Shown: positions 17,645 to 28,938 of the stretch, in pieces | Layout: the number at the start of each line of letters is the position of its first letter | How positions within the stretch are numbered: position 1 is the first letter of the stretch | From: Mycobacterium sp. Root135 | GTDB lineage: Bacteria; Actinomycetota; Actinomycetes; Mycobacteriales; Mycobacteriaceae | Direction: 5' to 3' | Assembly (NCBI RefSeq): GCF_001426545.1 | Contig: NZ_LMEZ01000001.1 | Coordinates: 1,426,912-1,490,911, forward strand | DNA length: 64,000 nt | The notes under the pieces: generated by a model | The model's database searches: none | Told to the model about the DNA's origin: nothing | Seen by the model: the letters and a program-made list of their open reading frames with translations, nothing else | Translations under genes and position numbers: made by a program

Positions 17645-18292
17645 ATGTCAGAGTCCGATGTCGGCGATTTCGAATTCGAGCGGAAGTTCTACGTCCGCGA
17701 GATGCCCGCTGTCACTGCCCTCGATCCGCAGCCCGAATTGATCGTGCAGGCCTACCTGTTCGCCGCCGACGGATACGCGGTGCGCGTACGACTGCAGTGC
17801 CCCGCCCCCGTCGACTTCGATGCTTCTCCGAACGGTCTCGTCGACGCCACGAGCCTTTCAGACGACGCCGACGCGATCGGAACCATGACCGCCAAGGGCC
17901 CGGCCGCCGGCGGCACCCGCTACGAAGCCGAACGCGAACTCGACCCGGTCGTCGCCGGTCAGATCATCTCGCGCGCAGACCATGTCATCACCAAGATTCG
18001 CTACTCGGCGTGGCTCGGCGAGGACGGCTGGATCGTCGACCGGTTCCTCGGCCGCAACGCTCCTCTCTTGCTGGCCGAGGTCGAGCGCAACGCCCCGGTG
18101 GTCGACCTGACGATCCCCGCGTTCTGCGTCACCGAGGTCTCCGAGGACGACCGGTTTCGCAACGAGTATCTCGCGCATCACCCATTCGGCGACTGGGCCG
18201 CCAATTACCGTAAAGAGCTGTCGCAGAGCGGGCCCCGATTCGTCGACAACCTCGGCATCAACGAAGTCGAGGGCAGCCAGCCGAGGCTGTGA
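17645..18292 (+). CDS. CYTH-domain protein (triphosphate tunnel-like)
   Basis: 215 residues. FEFERKFYV at the N-terminus is the ExExK-type signature of the CYTH/triphosphate tunnel metalloenzyme fold; downstream basic and acidic strands (YAVRVRLQ, GTMTAKGP, TRYEAERELD, WIVDRFLG, LLLAEVERN) match tunnel-lining elements. Family members hydrolyse inorganic triphosphate, thiamine triphosphate or make cAMP; which applies here cannot be told. It follows the hydrolase by 95 bp in the same direction. Confidence 0.82.
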   Translation: MSESDVGDFEFERKFYVREMPAVTALDPQPELIVQAYLFAADGYAVRVRLQCPAPVDFDASPNGLVDATSLSDDADAIGTMTAKGPAAGGTRYEAERELDPVVAGQIISRADHVITKIRYSAWLGEDGWIVDRFLGRNAPLLLAEVERNAPVVDLTIPAFCVTEVSEDDRFRNEYLAHHPFGDWAANYRKELSQSGPRFVDNLGINEVEGSQPRL

Positions 18293-18341
18293 GGATCGTG
18301 CCAGCCTGCGCCTCGCTCCACGAGTCCGCCTGCAACGGCAC

Positions 18342-18779
18342 TCAGGTCGTGATCGTCAATTCGGCACCCGGGTGCGAACTGAAGGTGACGACGACGGTGC
18401 CGCGACCCGTCGCGAACGTGGTGTTGGCATAACCGATGAAACCGTAGTGCCCGTCGATCGTCGAGACCGCGCGGATGGGACCGCTTCCCGACGCGCCGGT
18501 GTCCAGATTCGTCCACGCCGCCGTCACAGTCAGCGCGCACGAGCCGTCGTAGACCCCAGCGTCGTAGTGGATTACCGCACGCACTCCGTTCTCGACGCGG
18601 TCACCGGTCTGCACCAACGCCACCTCGGCCTCGGCCCCGACGTCACCGCCGCAGCTCTGGGAGGCCGCCACCGGCACCCGGGGCAGTTCTGCGAAGGCGT
18701 CGGCGTGGGCCGACGCCATCCACGGCGACGAGCCAACCAGGACGACGGCAAGCGCGCAGGCAAAACGAAAGGGCCGCAT
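18342..18779 (-). CDS. secreted protein of unknown function
   Basis: 145 residues with a Sec signal ending near ASAHA-DA (residue 27). The mature part is beta-rich (VRAVIHYDAGVYDGSCALTV; TTFATGRGTVVVTFSS) with two cysteines that could pair. No family recognised. It lies just beyond the tRNA-Ala terminator in the same direction and is the last gene inside the tRNA-bounded segment. Confidence 0.65.
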   Translation of the reverse strand: MRPFRFACALAVVLVGSSPWMASAHADAFAELPRVPVAASQSCGGDVGAEAEVALVQTGDRVENGVRAVIHYDAGVYDGSCALTVTAAWTNLDTGASGSGPIRAVSTIDGHYGFIGYANTTFATGRGTVVVTFSSHPGAELTITT

Positions 18780-18826
18780 GACCCAACCATCGCCTGCCGC
18801 GGCTCAGACGTTAGCCCGGGGAAACG

Positions 18827-18863
18827 AAAAAGCCCGCTCCGACCTGAGTCGGAACGGGCTTCT
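18827..18863 (-). terminator. intrinsic terminator of tRNA-Ala
   Basis: Read on the minus strand, AAGCCCGTTCCGAC and GTCGGAGCGGGCTT flank a 4-base loop with one internal mismatch, and the second arm runs into a short T run. It starts 7 bases after the tRNA 3' end. Confidence 0.85.
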
Positions 18864-18869
18864 TGACTG

Positions 18870-18942
18870 TGGAGCTAAGGGGATTCGAACCCCTGACCCC
18901 CACACTGCCAGTGTGGTGCGCTACCAACTGCGCCATAGCCCC
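18870..18942 (-). tRNA. tRNA-Ala (anticodon GGC)
   Basis: 73 nt with a full cloverleaf: acceptor GGGGCTA/TAGCTCC containing the G3-U70 pair that defines tRNA-Ala, D stem GCGC/GCGC, anticodon stem CCACA/TGTGG with loop CTGGCAG (anticodon GGC), and T arm AGGGG-TTCGAAT-CCCCT. CCA is not encoded. Its 3' 42 bases are duplicated at 7308-7349. Confidence 0.97.
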
Positions 18943-18996
18943 TCGTCGTGCTGGTCGACGGTACACCAATGAGCACTTCAGGTTCAAAACGGCACG

Positions 18997-20258
18997 TCAG
19001 GGGACGTCGCCACCAGCGTCGGGACCCAGCGGCCGGGCCTCGGTGTGCTCCGCATTGGTCCTCGGCCGGGTCTCTGGCGCGAAGATCCAGAACACCGCCG
19101 CGGCCAGCAGGATGGCGCCGCTGAAGGCGAACGCCGACCCGTAGGACAGGTACTGCGCGATCTGGCCGACCGCCAGCGAGCCGAGGATGGCCCCGAAGTC
19201 CGACGTCATCTGGAACGTCGCCACGGCCGTCCCGCCGCGCGCCTTGCTGCCCACGATGTCGGCCACCGCCGCCTGCTGCGGCGCGATGAAGATGCCCGTT
19301 GCCGCTCCGGTTACGAAGGCGGCGGCCAGGAACAGCGGCAGCGACGTCGTGAAGCCGACGAGGACGGTCGTCACCGCGGCCACCGGAAGCCCGATCAACA
19401 GCGGGATGCGTCGGCCCACCCGGTCGGACAGGTAGCCGCTGACGATCACCACCGACACGTTTCCGATGGCGAAGGTCGCCAGCGCCAGCCCGGCGATCCC
19501 GGCGCCTCGGTGCAACACCTCCACGACGAACAGCGGGACCAGCGCCACCCGCAGGCCGAACGCCGACCATCCGGTCGCGAAGTTCGACGCCAGGGCGGCC
19601 CGGTAGGCGGGGTTGCGCAGGGCCGCGCGGACGCTGAGGGCCGCCTCGGTCTGCTCGTTCGCCACCGCGAGCGACGACGTGCGCAGCACCACCAGGACGA
19701 CACCGGCCGCAATCAGCAGCGCGACGCCGTAGATGACGAACGGCATCGACAGTCCGAAACCGACCGTCAGGCTGCCCAACACGGGCCCACCGACCGAGCC
19801 GACGAGAAAGGCCGAGGTGAACATCCCCGACACCCGGCCTCGCGCGTTGGCCGGGGAGATCCTGATCATCAGGCCGAGCGACGAGACGGTGAACATCGCC
19901 GAGCCAAGCCCACCCAGCGACCGGAACGCCAGCAGCTGCCAATAGGTCTGGGCGAACGCGCAGGCGCCGGTGGACAGCGCGACGATCAGCAGCCCGGAGA
20001 CGTAGACCCGTCGCTCCCCCAGCTTCTGCACCAGCAGACCCGCGGGCGGCGCGCCCACCAGGCGCATCAGGGCGAACGCCGTGATCACGAACGTCGCCGC
20101 GCTGATGCTGACGCCGAAGTTGCGGGCGTACTGCGGCAAGACCGGCGCCACCACCCCGTACCCGAGGGCGACGATCACGTTGCAGAAGATCAGCACCCAG
20201 ACTTCGCTTGGGAGCTTCTCCTTTACGGGAGTCTGACAGTCTGCCTCCGCGTCGGAAC

Positions 20259-20262
<4 letters not shown>
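18997..20262 (-). CDS. MFS transporter (drug-efflux type)
   Basis: 421 residues with about 12 membrane segments of the major facilitator superfamily DHA1 group: [19 protein letters not shown] in helix 1, the loop GRVSGMF, and [12 protein letters not shown] after helix 6. The GTG at 20262 overlaps the pgm stop (GTGA), so it is translated by coupling behind phosphoglucomutase. The frame continues far upstream antisense-like inside pgm but that is not coding. Substrate unknown. Confidence 0.88.
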
Positions 20263-21920
<1,658 letters not shown>

Positions 21921-21976
21921 GAATGTGATTCTGCCCCTTCGCTGGGCCGCGCACGTCCGCGTCGCCAAGAATTCGC

Positions 21977-22345
21977 CTAGAGCGCCCACACCGCCAGGAG
22001 GCCTGCGGCGCACCCGGCGACCGACAAGACCAACGAACCCAACGCGTTGACCAGGGCCAAGCCGGCCCGCTTCTGTTGCACCAACCGAACCGTTTCGAAG
22101 CTCGCGGTGCTGAAAGTCGTGTAGCCGCCGCAGAATCCGGTGCCGATCACGGTCTGCCACACGGCCGGCTGCCCCGCGAAGAGCACGAGGCCCGCCAACA
22201 CTCCAAGCAACAGCGACCCGGTGACGTTGATGAACACCGTCGCCCACGGGAACGTCGACTTCCACCGGCGCTTGACCGACGAGTCGAGCAGGAACCGCGT
22301 CACGGCTCCGGTGGCCCCGGCGAGGAGGGTGAGCGCGACGATCAC
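21977..22345 (-). CDS. crcB: fluoride exporter CrcB (second copy)
   Basis: 122 residues, four membrane segments. CrcB/Fluc subunits form dual-topology dimeric F- channels. Signatures: [11 protein letters not shown] near the start, [11 protein letters not shown] and [15 protein letters not shown]. The GTG start at 22345 overlaps the stop of the upstream crcB (GTGA), so the pair is co-translated, consistent with an obligate heterodimer of oppositely inserted subunits. Confidence 0.92.
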   Translation of the reverse strand: MIVALTLLAGATGAVTRFLLDSSVKRRWKSTFPWATVFINVTGSLLLGVLAGLVLFAGQPAVWQTVIGTGFCGGYTTFSTASFETVRLVQQKRAGLALVNALGSLVLSVAGCAAGLLAVWAL

Positions 22346-22836
22346 GACCGTGCCCGCCGGTGGTGCACGGCAGAGGAGGCCACGATGCCAAGCCACGCGG
22401 TGAGGAGTCCGCCGACGACGCTGACCACGCCGTAGGCGATCGCCGTGCCGAGGTGCCCGTGCCTGGTCAATAGCACCGCCTCCAAGGCGAAGGTGCTGTA
22501 GGTGGTGAAGGCACCGCACCCTCCCGTCCCTGCGCAGAGTCGGGCCCGCAGCCGCCAGCCCGAGTCGTCGCCCAGCCGGGCCAGCGCTTCCAGCAGGGCC
22601 CCCAAGACGAACGCCCCGGCGAGGTTGATCAGGAAGGTCGCCCACGGCCACGCCGCCCCGTCGTGCGGCAGCAGCAGTTCGCCGTAGTACCTCAGCGCGG
22701 TACCGACGACACCACCGGCGAACACCCACGCCAACGACGACGGGCGCAGGTGCAGCGGCCTGCTCGATCGCGCTGCGACGTCGGGGTCAGACGGCAGCTC
22801 GGAGTGCGAGTCCGGACGGTTCACGACCCTACCCAC
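22342..22836 (-). CDS. crcB: fluoride exporter CrcB (first copy)
   Basis: 164 residues. A roughly 40-residue hydrophilic N-terminal extension precedes the CrcB core: [45 protein letters not shown]. Starts at GTG 22836 (a second GTG at 22824 is possible). No fluoride riboswitch is seen in the 30 bp upstream, where the preceding gene ends. Forms a tandem with the second copy by a GTGA overlap. Confidence 0.92.
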   Translation of the reverse strand: MGRVVNRPDSHSELPSDPDVAARSSRPLHLRPSSLAWVFAGGVVGTALRYYGELLLPHDGAAWPWATFLINLAGAFVLGALLEALARLGDDSGWRLRARLCAGTGGCGAFTTYSTFALEAVLLTRHGHLGTAIAYGVVSVVGGLLTAWLGIVASSAVHHRRARS

Positions 22837-22866
22837 CCGCCAGAAAGCACAGCGCCACAGTACAAC

Positions 22867-23292
22867 TCATCCGTCAACCAGCACGACGCCGGTCCAGACC
22901 AGGCCGATCACCTTGACGAGTTCGAGCGCCACGTAGGCGAGGTGCGCCTTCGACCGCCGCCCCTCGTCCCCCTCCAGCACGGCCGTGCTGTGACGCGACA
23001 GCAGCGGCCGCACGACGATGGTCTGGGTGAGCAACGCGCCCACCGCGACGCACAGCGCGATGTTGAGCGACGTCGAGGTCTCGTGGCTGAAGAGCGCCGC
23101 CGCGATCACCATGGCGAAGACGTACTCGAAGACGTTCAGCGCGCGGAAGACCAACCGGCCTATGCCAAGGCCGATGCGCAGGGTGACACCGGGTGCACGG
23201 AACTTCAGCGGCGCCTCGACGAACGAGATCGCCAACACCATGCCAAGCCATACGAACGCCGCCGCGATCGCCCACCTGGTGCCCGTGTCCAC
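22867..23292 (-). CDS. four-helix membrane protein of unknown function
   Basis: 141 residues with four predicted membrane helices (about 8-25, 50-72, 80-100, 118-138). MVLAISFVEAPLKFRAPGVT in the first helix region is distinctive, but I do not know a function. It lies 30 bp upstream of crcB in the same direction and may be co-transcribed with it. Confidence 0.75.
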   Translation of the reverse strand: MDTGTRWAIAAAFVWLGMVLAISFVEAPLKFRAPGVTLRIGLGIGRLVFRALNVFEYVFAMVIAAALFSHETSTSLNIALCVAVGALLTQTIVVRPLLSRHSTAVLEGDEGRRSKAHLAYVALELVKVIGLVWTGVVLVDG

Positions 23293-23328
23293 CGCGGCAG
23301 CCTACGACAGGGATGCGATGGTGGAGGG

Positions 23329-23532
23329 ATGCATGGTGGATCCGCCAAGGACCGCGACTACGTGGCCGAGTTCATTCGCTGGCAGGACGCCGGCGCCATC
23401 TGGGACGTGGTGGCGCGGACGGCTCAGGGCGTCACGATCGCGCTGCTGAGGTGCGACGGCGGCGAGGAAGTCGACCGCTTCACCTCTGACGACGAGCGCC
23501 TGCTCGAATTCGTCCGCGACGGTCGGGTCTGA
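23329..23532 (+). CDS. small conserved-looking protein (67 residues)
   Basis: Compact, acidic and apparently folded: YVAEFIRWQDAGAIWDVVAR, VTIALLRCDGGEEVDRF, DDERLLEFVRDGR. It looks like an alpha-beta-helix mini-domain. Directly precedes the GH25 gene with a 7-bp gap, and probably couples its translation. The ATG at 23329 abuts GGAGGG, closer than ideal; other in-frame starts are lacking. Function unknown. Confidence 0.6.
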   Translation: MHGGSAKDRDYVAEFIRWQDAGAIWDVVARTAQGVTIALLRCDGGEEVDRFTSDDERLLEFVRDGRV

Positions 23533-23539
23533 ACGCCCC

Positions 23540-24187
23540 ATGCCGGACACCGTCTACGCCGACGTGTCCGAATGGCAGGTGCCAGTCGACGACGGCTATC
23601 CGCACCGGGTCCTCTGCATCCGCTCCAACGACGGCGACCATCGCGACCGCAACTGGCACGTGAACTACCCGTGGTGCCGAAGGCGTTGCGATGCACGCGA
23701 ACTCGAGTTCTTCATCGTCTACTTCGTCTGGCGGCCCAACTGGCGCCGCACCGTCGCCGTGCTGAAGGACATGGTCGGCGAACCGCACCCGCGGATGGCC
23801 GTGATGGTCGACGTGGAGACCTGGGGCGGGCAGATCACCGGCGACCAATCCGACGGCGTCAACCGGGCCTACTGGGCCGTCGCCGACTGGTTGGGCAGCC
23901 CACGACGGGTCATCGGATACGGCAACGTCGGCGACCTGAACCGGCTGTGGCCGGTGAAGCCGGAGGGAATCCGCCTGGTGGTCGCCGCCTACGGAAGCAA
24001 CCCCGACTACCCCGGCAAGGTCGCCCACCAGTACACGAACGGTGAGCGATACGGGAACGGGACCACGTTGCCCGACGGTGCGCCGCCCTTCGGCGCCTGC
24101 GACATGAACTCGGCGGACGGCCTCACCCCTCGGCAGTTCGCCGCCGCCTGCGGCGTGCCCGCCACGAGCGACGCCTGCATTACGTAA
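23540..24187 (+). CDS. GH25-like (mycobacteriophage lysin-type) domain protein
   Basis: 215 residues. YADVSEWQVPVDD at the N-terminus and MVDVETWGGQ near residue 92 are the catalytic Asp and Asp-x-Glu regions of glycoside hydrolase 25 muramidases. The sequence style (DGYPHRVLCIRSNDG) is like the GH25 domain of mycobacteriophage LysA endolysins. No signal peptide, no cell-wall binding domain, so it would need lysis or another route to reach peptidoglycan. It sits between a 67-residue protein and a lipoprotein in one direction. Confidence 0.75.
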   Translation: MPDTVYADVSEWQVPVDDGYPHRVLCIRSNDGDHRDRNWHVNYPWCRRRCDARELEFFIVYFVWRPNWRRTVAVLKDMVGEPHPRMAVMVDVETWGGQITGDQSDGVNRAYWAVADWLGSPRRVIGYGNVGDLNRLWPVKPEGIRLVVAAYGSNPDYPGKVAHQYTNGERYGNGTTLPDGAPPFGACDMNSADGLTPRQFAAACGVPATSDACIT

Positions 24188-24209
24188 TCTCGGCGCGAAG
24201 GAGGTCGAC

Positions 24210-24704
24210 GTGATCGTTCGGTACGGCTGCCTCGTCGCCGTCGCACTCCTCGCCGGGTGCTCCCCGCCCGCCGAACCGCCCGTCGCCACGCCGTCGGCGC
24301 CACCGGCCACCGGCACCACGGGCACGACCACGACCTCCCCACCGGCCGCGCGCCCCGTGAACTGGTTCGACCTCGACGCCGGTGACTGTCTGGCCGACCC
24401 GCCACCGGTCGACCCGACCGTGATCGTCGTCGCCGTCGTCGACTGCTCGTCGCCACACCACGCCGAGGTCTACCTGCGGGCGCCGCTGGCCGTCAACACC
24501 GCCATCACGGACGTCGCCGGTCGCAAGTGCAACGAGGCTTTCACCGAGTACACCGGCGAACCGGTCGGCAGCGGCACCTTCGGCGTCACCTACCTCGTCG
24601 ACTCCAACCAGAACCGGACGTCGTCGAACCCCAATCCGAGTACCGTGATCTGCCTGCTCGAAGCCTCCGACGGCAGCGCTCTGACGGTGCCCGCCCGGCG
24701 CTGA
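24210..24704 (+). CDS. septum-formation-like lipoprotein
   Basis: 164 residues. Lipobox LLAGC with Cys17, a Pro/Thr-rich linker (to about residue 48), then a small domain starting WFDLDAGDCLADPP with paired cysteines and SSPHHAEVY, the pattern of the actinobacterial Septum_form family. An excellent AAGGAGG lies 6 bases before the GTG. Surface-anchored; biochemical role unknown. Confidence 0.75.
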   Translation: MIVRYGCLVAVALLAGCSPPAEPPVATPSAPPATGTTGTTTTSPPAARPVNWFDLDAGDCLADPPPVDPTVIVVAVVDCSSPHHAEVYLRAPLAVNTAITDVAGRKCNEAFTEYTGEPVGSGTFGVTYLVDSNQNRTSSNPNPSTVICLLEASDGSALTVPARR

Positions 24705-24707
24705 CCC

Positions 24708-26936
24708 CTACTGCGCGTCGTCCTCCACCACGGCCGCCTCGACCAGCAGCGACATGCCGTGGTGTCGTGGCATCTCCAGCGCGAAGCTGTGCAGGTCGTC
24801 GACCGTTCCCACGGTCTTGCCGGTGAACATGTCCATCACGTGGCTGCCGGGCGGAAGGTGCTCGGACCGCACGGTGCCCGCGATGTCCTCGTTGGCGAAG
24901 TTGAGGATCGTCAGCTGATGCTGGCTGGGGTCCTCGAGCTGATGGACGAGCACCAGCATGCCCTTTTGCGACACCTCGGGGATGTCGACCTGCACGCTGG
25001 TCGCGATGCCGTAGTGCGAACGCACCCGCAGGATCGCCTGCAGCTGGCGTAGGAAACTCGTCTCGTCGGCGAGCTGCTCGGGGATGGACCCGTACAGGCT
25101 CCGGCCGCGCGGCATCCCCGCCATCGACCGTGTCGCCCGCTCGTTGACGCCCATCAGGTCGTGCCCGGCGCGGTGGATCCATCGGGTGTCGCCGCCGCGC
25201 ATCAGCTCTGCGACCTCACTCGACGGCAACGTCAACATGCCGCACATGTCCCACCCCGACAGCGCGAACACTCCCGGCTGCAGGGCGTTGAACATGGCCA
25301 GCAGCAGATGCGCGCGGCGGATCGGGTCGACGTCGACGATGTCGTCGAGATCGGTGACGCCCAACGCCGCGGCGACCACGGTGGCGGTCGTCGACGCGAT
25401 GCCGTTGGTGGTGAAGACCAGGTTGTACGGGGCCTTCTCGCCGGTGAGCGCGGTGAGGAGGTCTTGGCGAACCGATTCGCCGAGCTCCTCGCCGGTGATC
25501 TCCTCGCCCTTGTAGGTGTAGACGTCGTCGCGGTGCCCGGTGGACCAGTGGACCAGCTCGTAGGTCAGCTCGTCGTGGTTCTGCAGCGCGTGGATCAACG
25601 ACGCCGGGTCGACGCCGAGCTCGATCGACGTCCGCAGCGTCAACCGCAGGAACTCGGTGTCGCCGGTCGCGAGGGCGTGCTGGTAGGCGGGGCGGTTGAT
25701 GAAGTCGTAGGACAGGTCGGCGCCGGCCTCCCCGACCTCGCGGATGTCGTCGATGGTCAGGTTCAGCTCCTGGAAGGTGAACCCACCCACCTTGCGCACC
25801 ATGCTGGCGATCAGGTGGTTGGCCGCCTCCGACAGCGGGTGCCCTTCCGACCAGGCCGGGCTGCCCTCGGCGGCGCTCTTCTCCACTCCGAGGAATCCGT
25901 TGGCGTCGAGTCGCAGCGCGCCCGTTCCGAGGTCGGTCAGCGAGTGCAGGGCGTCGCCCATCACCATCCGCATGCCCGCGAACGTGGGGTCGAGCCAGTT
26001 GATCGACGGCTGCCCGTCCTTGAAGTAGTGCAGGTACACCCAGCGACGTTCGACGCCGTCGACGCCGACGACGGGCCGCGTGACGCTCCAGTTGGTTTCC
26101 TTCACGCCCTCGGCGAAGAAGATCACCCGTTGCAGCCGGCCGATGATGTACCCGGCCTTGTCCAGCCATTCCTCGGTTGCCGCGTCGATGTTCACCGAAT
26201 CCGCACCCTCGGGGGTTTCCGGCAGCTCGTGCCAGTCCCTCGGGTCGATCTCCACCATGTGGTAAATCCCCGGGTAGTCGGCGTAGTGCATCTCGGCCAG
26301 CCGGAAGTCGGCACCCTTACCGGTGTGACCAGGCACGACGTCGTCGATGATGGTGCCGCCGTACCAGTTGGCCGTCGCGCACATCTTGCGGAACTCTTCC
26401 TCGGTTCCGAATGCGGGGTCGATCTGGGTGCTGATGCGGTCGAAGTGACCGTCGACGCTGGGGGTGTACTCCCACCCCGAAATGCCGCCCGCGCGCTTGA
26501 CGGGCCCGGTGTGCACGCCGTCGATGCCGATCTCGGCGAACGCCTTCCACATCTCCTCGTCGGCCATCGCCGTCAGGAACGACTCGTCCGGCCGGGTGAT
26601 CAGCGACAGCGGATACGCGGTGAACCACACCGACGCCGCGGTCACGGCGCCACGCGGGTTGGGGTTGGCGAAGGGGTTCTGCCACATCGACCCCTGGCCG
26701 GAGAATTGCTGGCTGATCTCGTTGGCGTCCGACAGCATCGACTCTGACAACAGCCACTTCACATAGGCCGGGTTGTCGGCGGTCGCTTCGCCGTCCCGCG
26801 CAACGGAATGCCGCGCGAAGGGGGCCTTGACGCGGGGGCGGAAGCGCAGCGTGCGTGGCCGCGCCGGGTGCAAGTGTTCGTCGTAGGTGATCTCGGTTGG
26901 CTCGCGCGTCGGATCCTCACTTGCTGTGTCCGTCAT
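24708..26936 (-). CDS. GH13 alpha-amylase-family enzyme (trehalose-synthase-like)
   Basis: 742 residues. A TIM-barrel glycoside hydrolase 13 protein: LRLDANGF (nucleophile Asp), TFQELNLT (acid/base Glu) and LQNHDELTY (transition-state Asp) are all present. It is cytoplasmic, with a C-terminal beta domain. It resembles trehalose synthase/maltosyltransferase-like proteins, but the N-terminal region differs from classical TreS and no maltokinase is fused or adjacent. GAGGAAG lies just before the ATG. Role in trehalose/alpha-glucan metabolism is inferred from family. Confidence 0.8.
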   Translation of the reverse strand: MTDTASEDPTREPTEITYDEHLHPARPRTLRFRPRVKAPFARHSVARDGEATADNPAYVKWLLSESMLSDANEISQQFSGQGSMWQNPFANPNPRGAVTAASVWFTAYPLSLITRPDESFLTAMADEEMWKAFAEIGIDGVHTGPVKRAGGISGWEYTPSVDGHFDRISTQIDPAFGTEEEFRKMCATANWYGGTIIDDVVPGHTGKGADFRLAEMHYADYPGIYHMVEIDPRDWHELPETPEGADSVNIDAATEEWLDKAGYIIGRLQRVIFFAEGVKETNWSVTRPVVGVDGVERRWVYLHYFKDGQPSINWLDPTFAGMRMVMGDALHSLTDLGTGALRLDANGFLGVEKSAAEGSPAWSEGHPLSEAANHLIASMVRKVGGFTFQELNLTIDDIREVGEAGADLSYDFINRPAYQHALATGDTEFLRLTLRTSIELGVDPASLIHALQNHDELTYELVHWSTGHRDDVYTYKGEEITGEELGESVRQDLLTALTGEKAPYNLVFTTNGIASTTATVVAAALGVTDLDDIVDVDPIRRAHLLLAMFNALQPGVFALSGWDMCGMLTLPSSEVAELMRGGDTRWIHRAGHDLMGVNERATRSMAGMPRGRSLYGSIPEQLADETSFLRQLQAILRVRSHYGIATSVQVDIPEVSQKGMLVLVHQLEDPSQHQLTILNFANEDIAGTVRSEHLPPGSHVMDMFTGKTVGTVDDLHSFALEMPRHHGMSLLVEAAVVEDDAQ

Positions 26937-27098
26937 CTACTTCCTCACCACTCGTTGACTGCCTGGACCCGTGACGCACACCGTGGCCCGCCTGCCGCCG
27001 TATAGCCGTTGGCCGAATCTTGAAACTAGGGCTCCCCCAATCTAGGCGGCGCAGCCGACTGCGGCGCCCCGGCCGACCAACCGTGCAACGATCCCCCG

Positions 27099-28931
27099 GT
27101 GAAGGAGTTCCTCGAGTTCCTCGGAGAGCAGTCGCCGTACGACCGCCTCGACGACGACGATCTGCACCGGCTCGCCAGTGCCGTCGACGTCGAGTACTTC
27201 ACCGCGGGCACCGTGATCGTCGAAGCCGACGCGGCGCCCCTCGATTGTCTGTACGTCATCAGGGTCGGCGCCGTCGAGATCGTCGACCGCGGCCGCAGCA
27301 CCGACGTGCTCGGCGCCGGTGAGACCTTCGGCCACATCTCGGTGCTCTCGGGCCTGCCGCCACCGCTGCAGGTCCGTGCCGTCGAGGACACCCTCTGCTA
27401 CCGACTCCCCGACCCCCGCACCCTGCTTGCCCACCCCGACCGGCTTCGGTTCGCGCACTACGGCGGCCTGGTCGCCAGGGAGCGGCTGTTCAGCTCGGGT
27501 GAGTCGTTCGCCCGGTTGGAGCGCCCGATCGGCGACGTCGCCCACCCGATCACGTGGTGCGACGCCGACGACACCATCCGCACCGTCGCCGAACTGATGA
27601 CCGCTGCGGGCCGGTCGTGCGCGCTGTTCCGGCGGGGCGGGCAGATCGGCATCGTCACCGACGACGACTTCCGCCGCCGGGTCGCGACCGGTGAGGTCGG
27701 CGTGGACGCGCCCATCTCGGCCATCGCCAGCACCCCGGCGATCGCCATGAGCGTCGACCGGACCGTGAGCACCGCGTACCTGTTCATGGTCGAGCACGAC
27801 ATCCACCACCTCGTCGTCGTCGACGCCGTCGGCACCGCGATCGGGGTGGTCCGGGTGGTCGACATGGCGGCCGCCGAAGTGCGCAACCCGTTGGTGATCC
27901 GCTCGGCCGTCGCCGCGGCATCCACGATGGACGACCTCGTCGATGCGTGCCGACTGCTGACCCCCACGACGGTCGAACTGTGGGACGCCGGCGTGCCCGT
28001 CGAACACCTCGGCGCGCTGCTGTCGGCGATGATCGAGTCGATCTTCCGCAAGGTGGTCGAATTGCACACCACCACATCGCCTTTGGCGGACCTAGATTGC
28101 TCGTGGATGCTGATGGGCTCGTTGGGCAGGCGCGAGCCGTTGCCCAACTCCGACGTCGACACCGCGCTGGCGTGGGCGGTCCGGGAGGCTGGGAACCCCG
28201 TGCCGACGCGCGACGAGGTCGCCGCCGCCACCGTGCCGCTGGTCGACGCGCTCGGCCGGTGCGGTCTCGCACCGTGCCCACAGGGCCTGAATGCGTCGAC
28301 GCCGCTGTTCAACCGATCGCAGCGGCAGTGGCGCGAGATCGCCGACCTGTGGCGCGCCAACCCCGACAACGTCGACTACCTGCTGATGGCCTCGACCGTC
28401 CTCGACGCCCGCCCCATCACCCGGCCGGTGCTAATTCGACCGCTGCGCGCCGCGTTGGTCGGCGGTGTCGGCAGGGACGCCTTCACCCGAGCGTTGAGCC
28501 GCTTCTCCATGCAAGACCGTCCGCCGAGCGGATTCGTCAGGGGGTTCGTCGTCGAGCACTTCGGCGAGCAGAAGAACCACCTGAATCTGAAGAAGGCCGG
28601 CCTGCGCCCGGTGGCGTCGCTCGCCCGTGCGCTGTCCCAACGCACCGGTGATCCAACGGGTTCCACGCCGCAACGGCTGGAACGGGCTCATCGCAGTGGG
28701 CTCCTCACCGCCGACGAGGCAGACGCGCTGTCGGGTGCGTTCAGCCTCTTCTACCACTTGGTGTTCGACAGTCAGGTCGCCGCGATCAAGGCGGGCCGGC
28801 CGGTCGCGTCCGCCATCGACCCCGCGACGCTCGACCCGCTGGAGCGACGCCACCTCCGCGCCGCGTTCCGGACGATCAACGGCATTCAGGACCGGCTGAG
28901 CCGCAAGTGGTTTGGGTACGAGGGGCTGTGA
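27099..28931 (+). CDS. CNMP-binding / CBS / DUF294 nucleotidyltransferase-like protein
   Basis: 610 residues in the order: cyclic-nucleotide-binding domain (about 10-130), two CBS motifs (about 150-265), DUF294 putative nucleotidyltransferase (about 310-440, LMGSLGRREPLPNSDVDTAL with the GS...DxD core) and DUF294_C helical domain (about 460-610). It looks like a nucleotide-sensing regulatory enzyme of the GlnD-like fold, substrate unknown. GTG start. Only 7 bp before the exonuclease gene; this pairing recurs in bacteria and suggests one function. Confidence 0.88.
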   Translation: MKEFLEFLGEQSPYDRLDDDDLHRLASAVDVEYFTAGTVIVEADAAPLDCLYVIRVGAVEIVDRGRSTDVLGAGETFGHISVLSGLPPPLQVRAVEDTLCYRLPDPRTLLAHPDRLRFAHYGGLVARERLFSSGESFARLERPIGDVAHPITWCDADDTIRTVAELMTAAGRSCALFRRGGQIGIVTDDDFRRRVATGEVGVDAPISAIASTPAIAMSVDRTVSTAYLFMVEHDIHHLVVVDAVGTAIGVVRVVDMAAAEVRNPLVIRSAVAAASTMDDLVDACRLLTPTTVELWDAGVPVEHLGALLSAMIESIFRKVVELHTTTSPLADLDCSWMLMGSLGRREPLPNSDVDTALAWAVREAGNPVPTRDEVAAATVPLVDALGRCGLAPCPQGLNASTPLFNRSQRQWREIADLWRANPDNVDYLLMASTVLDARPITRPVLIRPLRAALVGGVGRDAFTRALSRFSMQDRPPSGFVRGFVVEHFGEQKNHLNLKKAGLRPVASLARALSQRTGDPTGSTPQRLERAHRSGLLTADEADALSGAFSLFYHLVFDSQVAAIKAGRPVASAIDPATLDPLERRHLRAAFRTINGIQDRLSRKWFGYEGL

Positions 28932-28938
28932 CGCCACG

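Noticed and set aside
21921..22391. N-terminal extension of pgm to 22391
   Set aside because: Overlaps crcB in another frame; the ATG at 21920 matches the normal N-terminus of this phosphoglucomutase type.
22837..22866. Fluoride riboswitch upstream of crcB
   Set aside because: Only 30 bp separate crcB from the preceding gene and no GGCGATGG-like pseudoknot elements are present.
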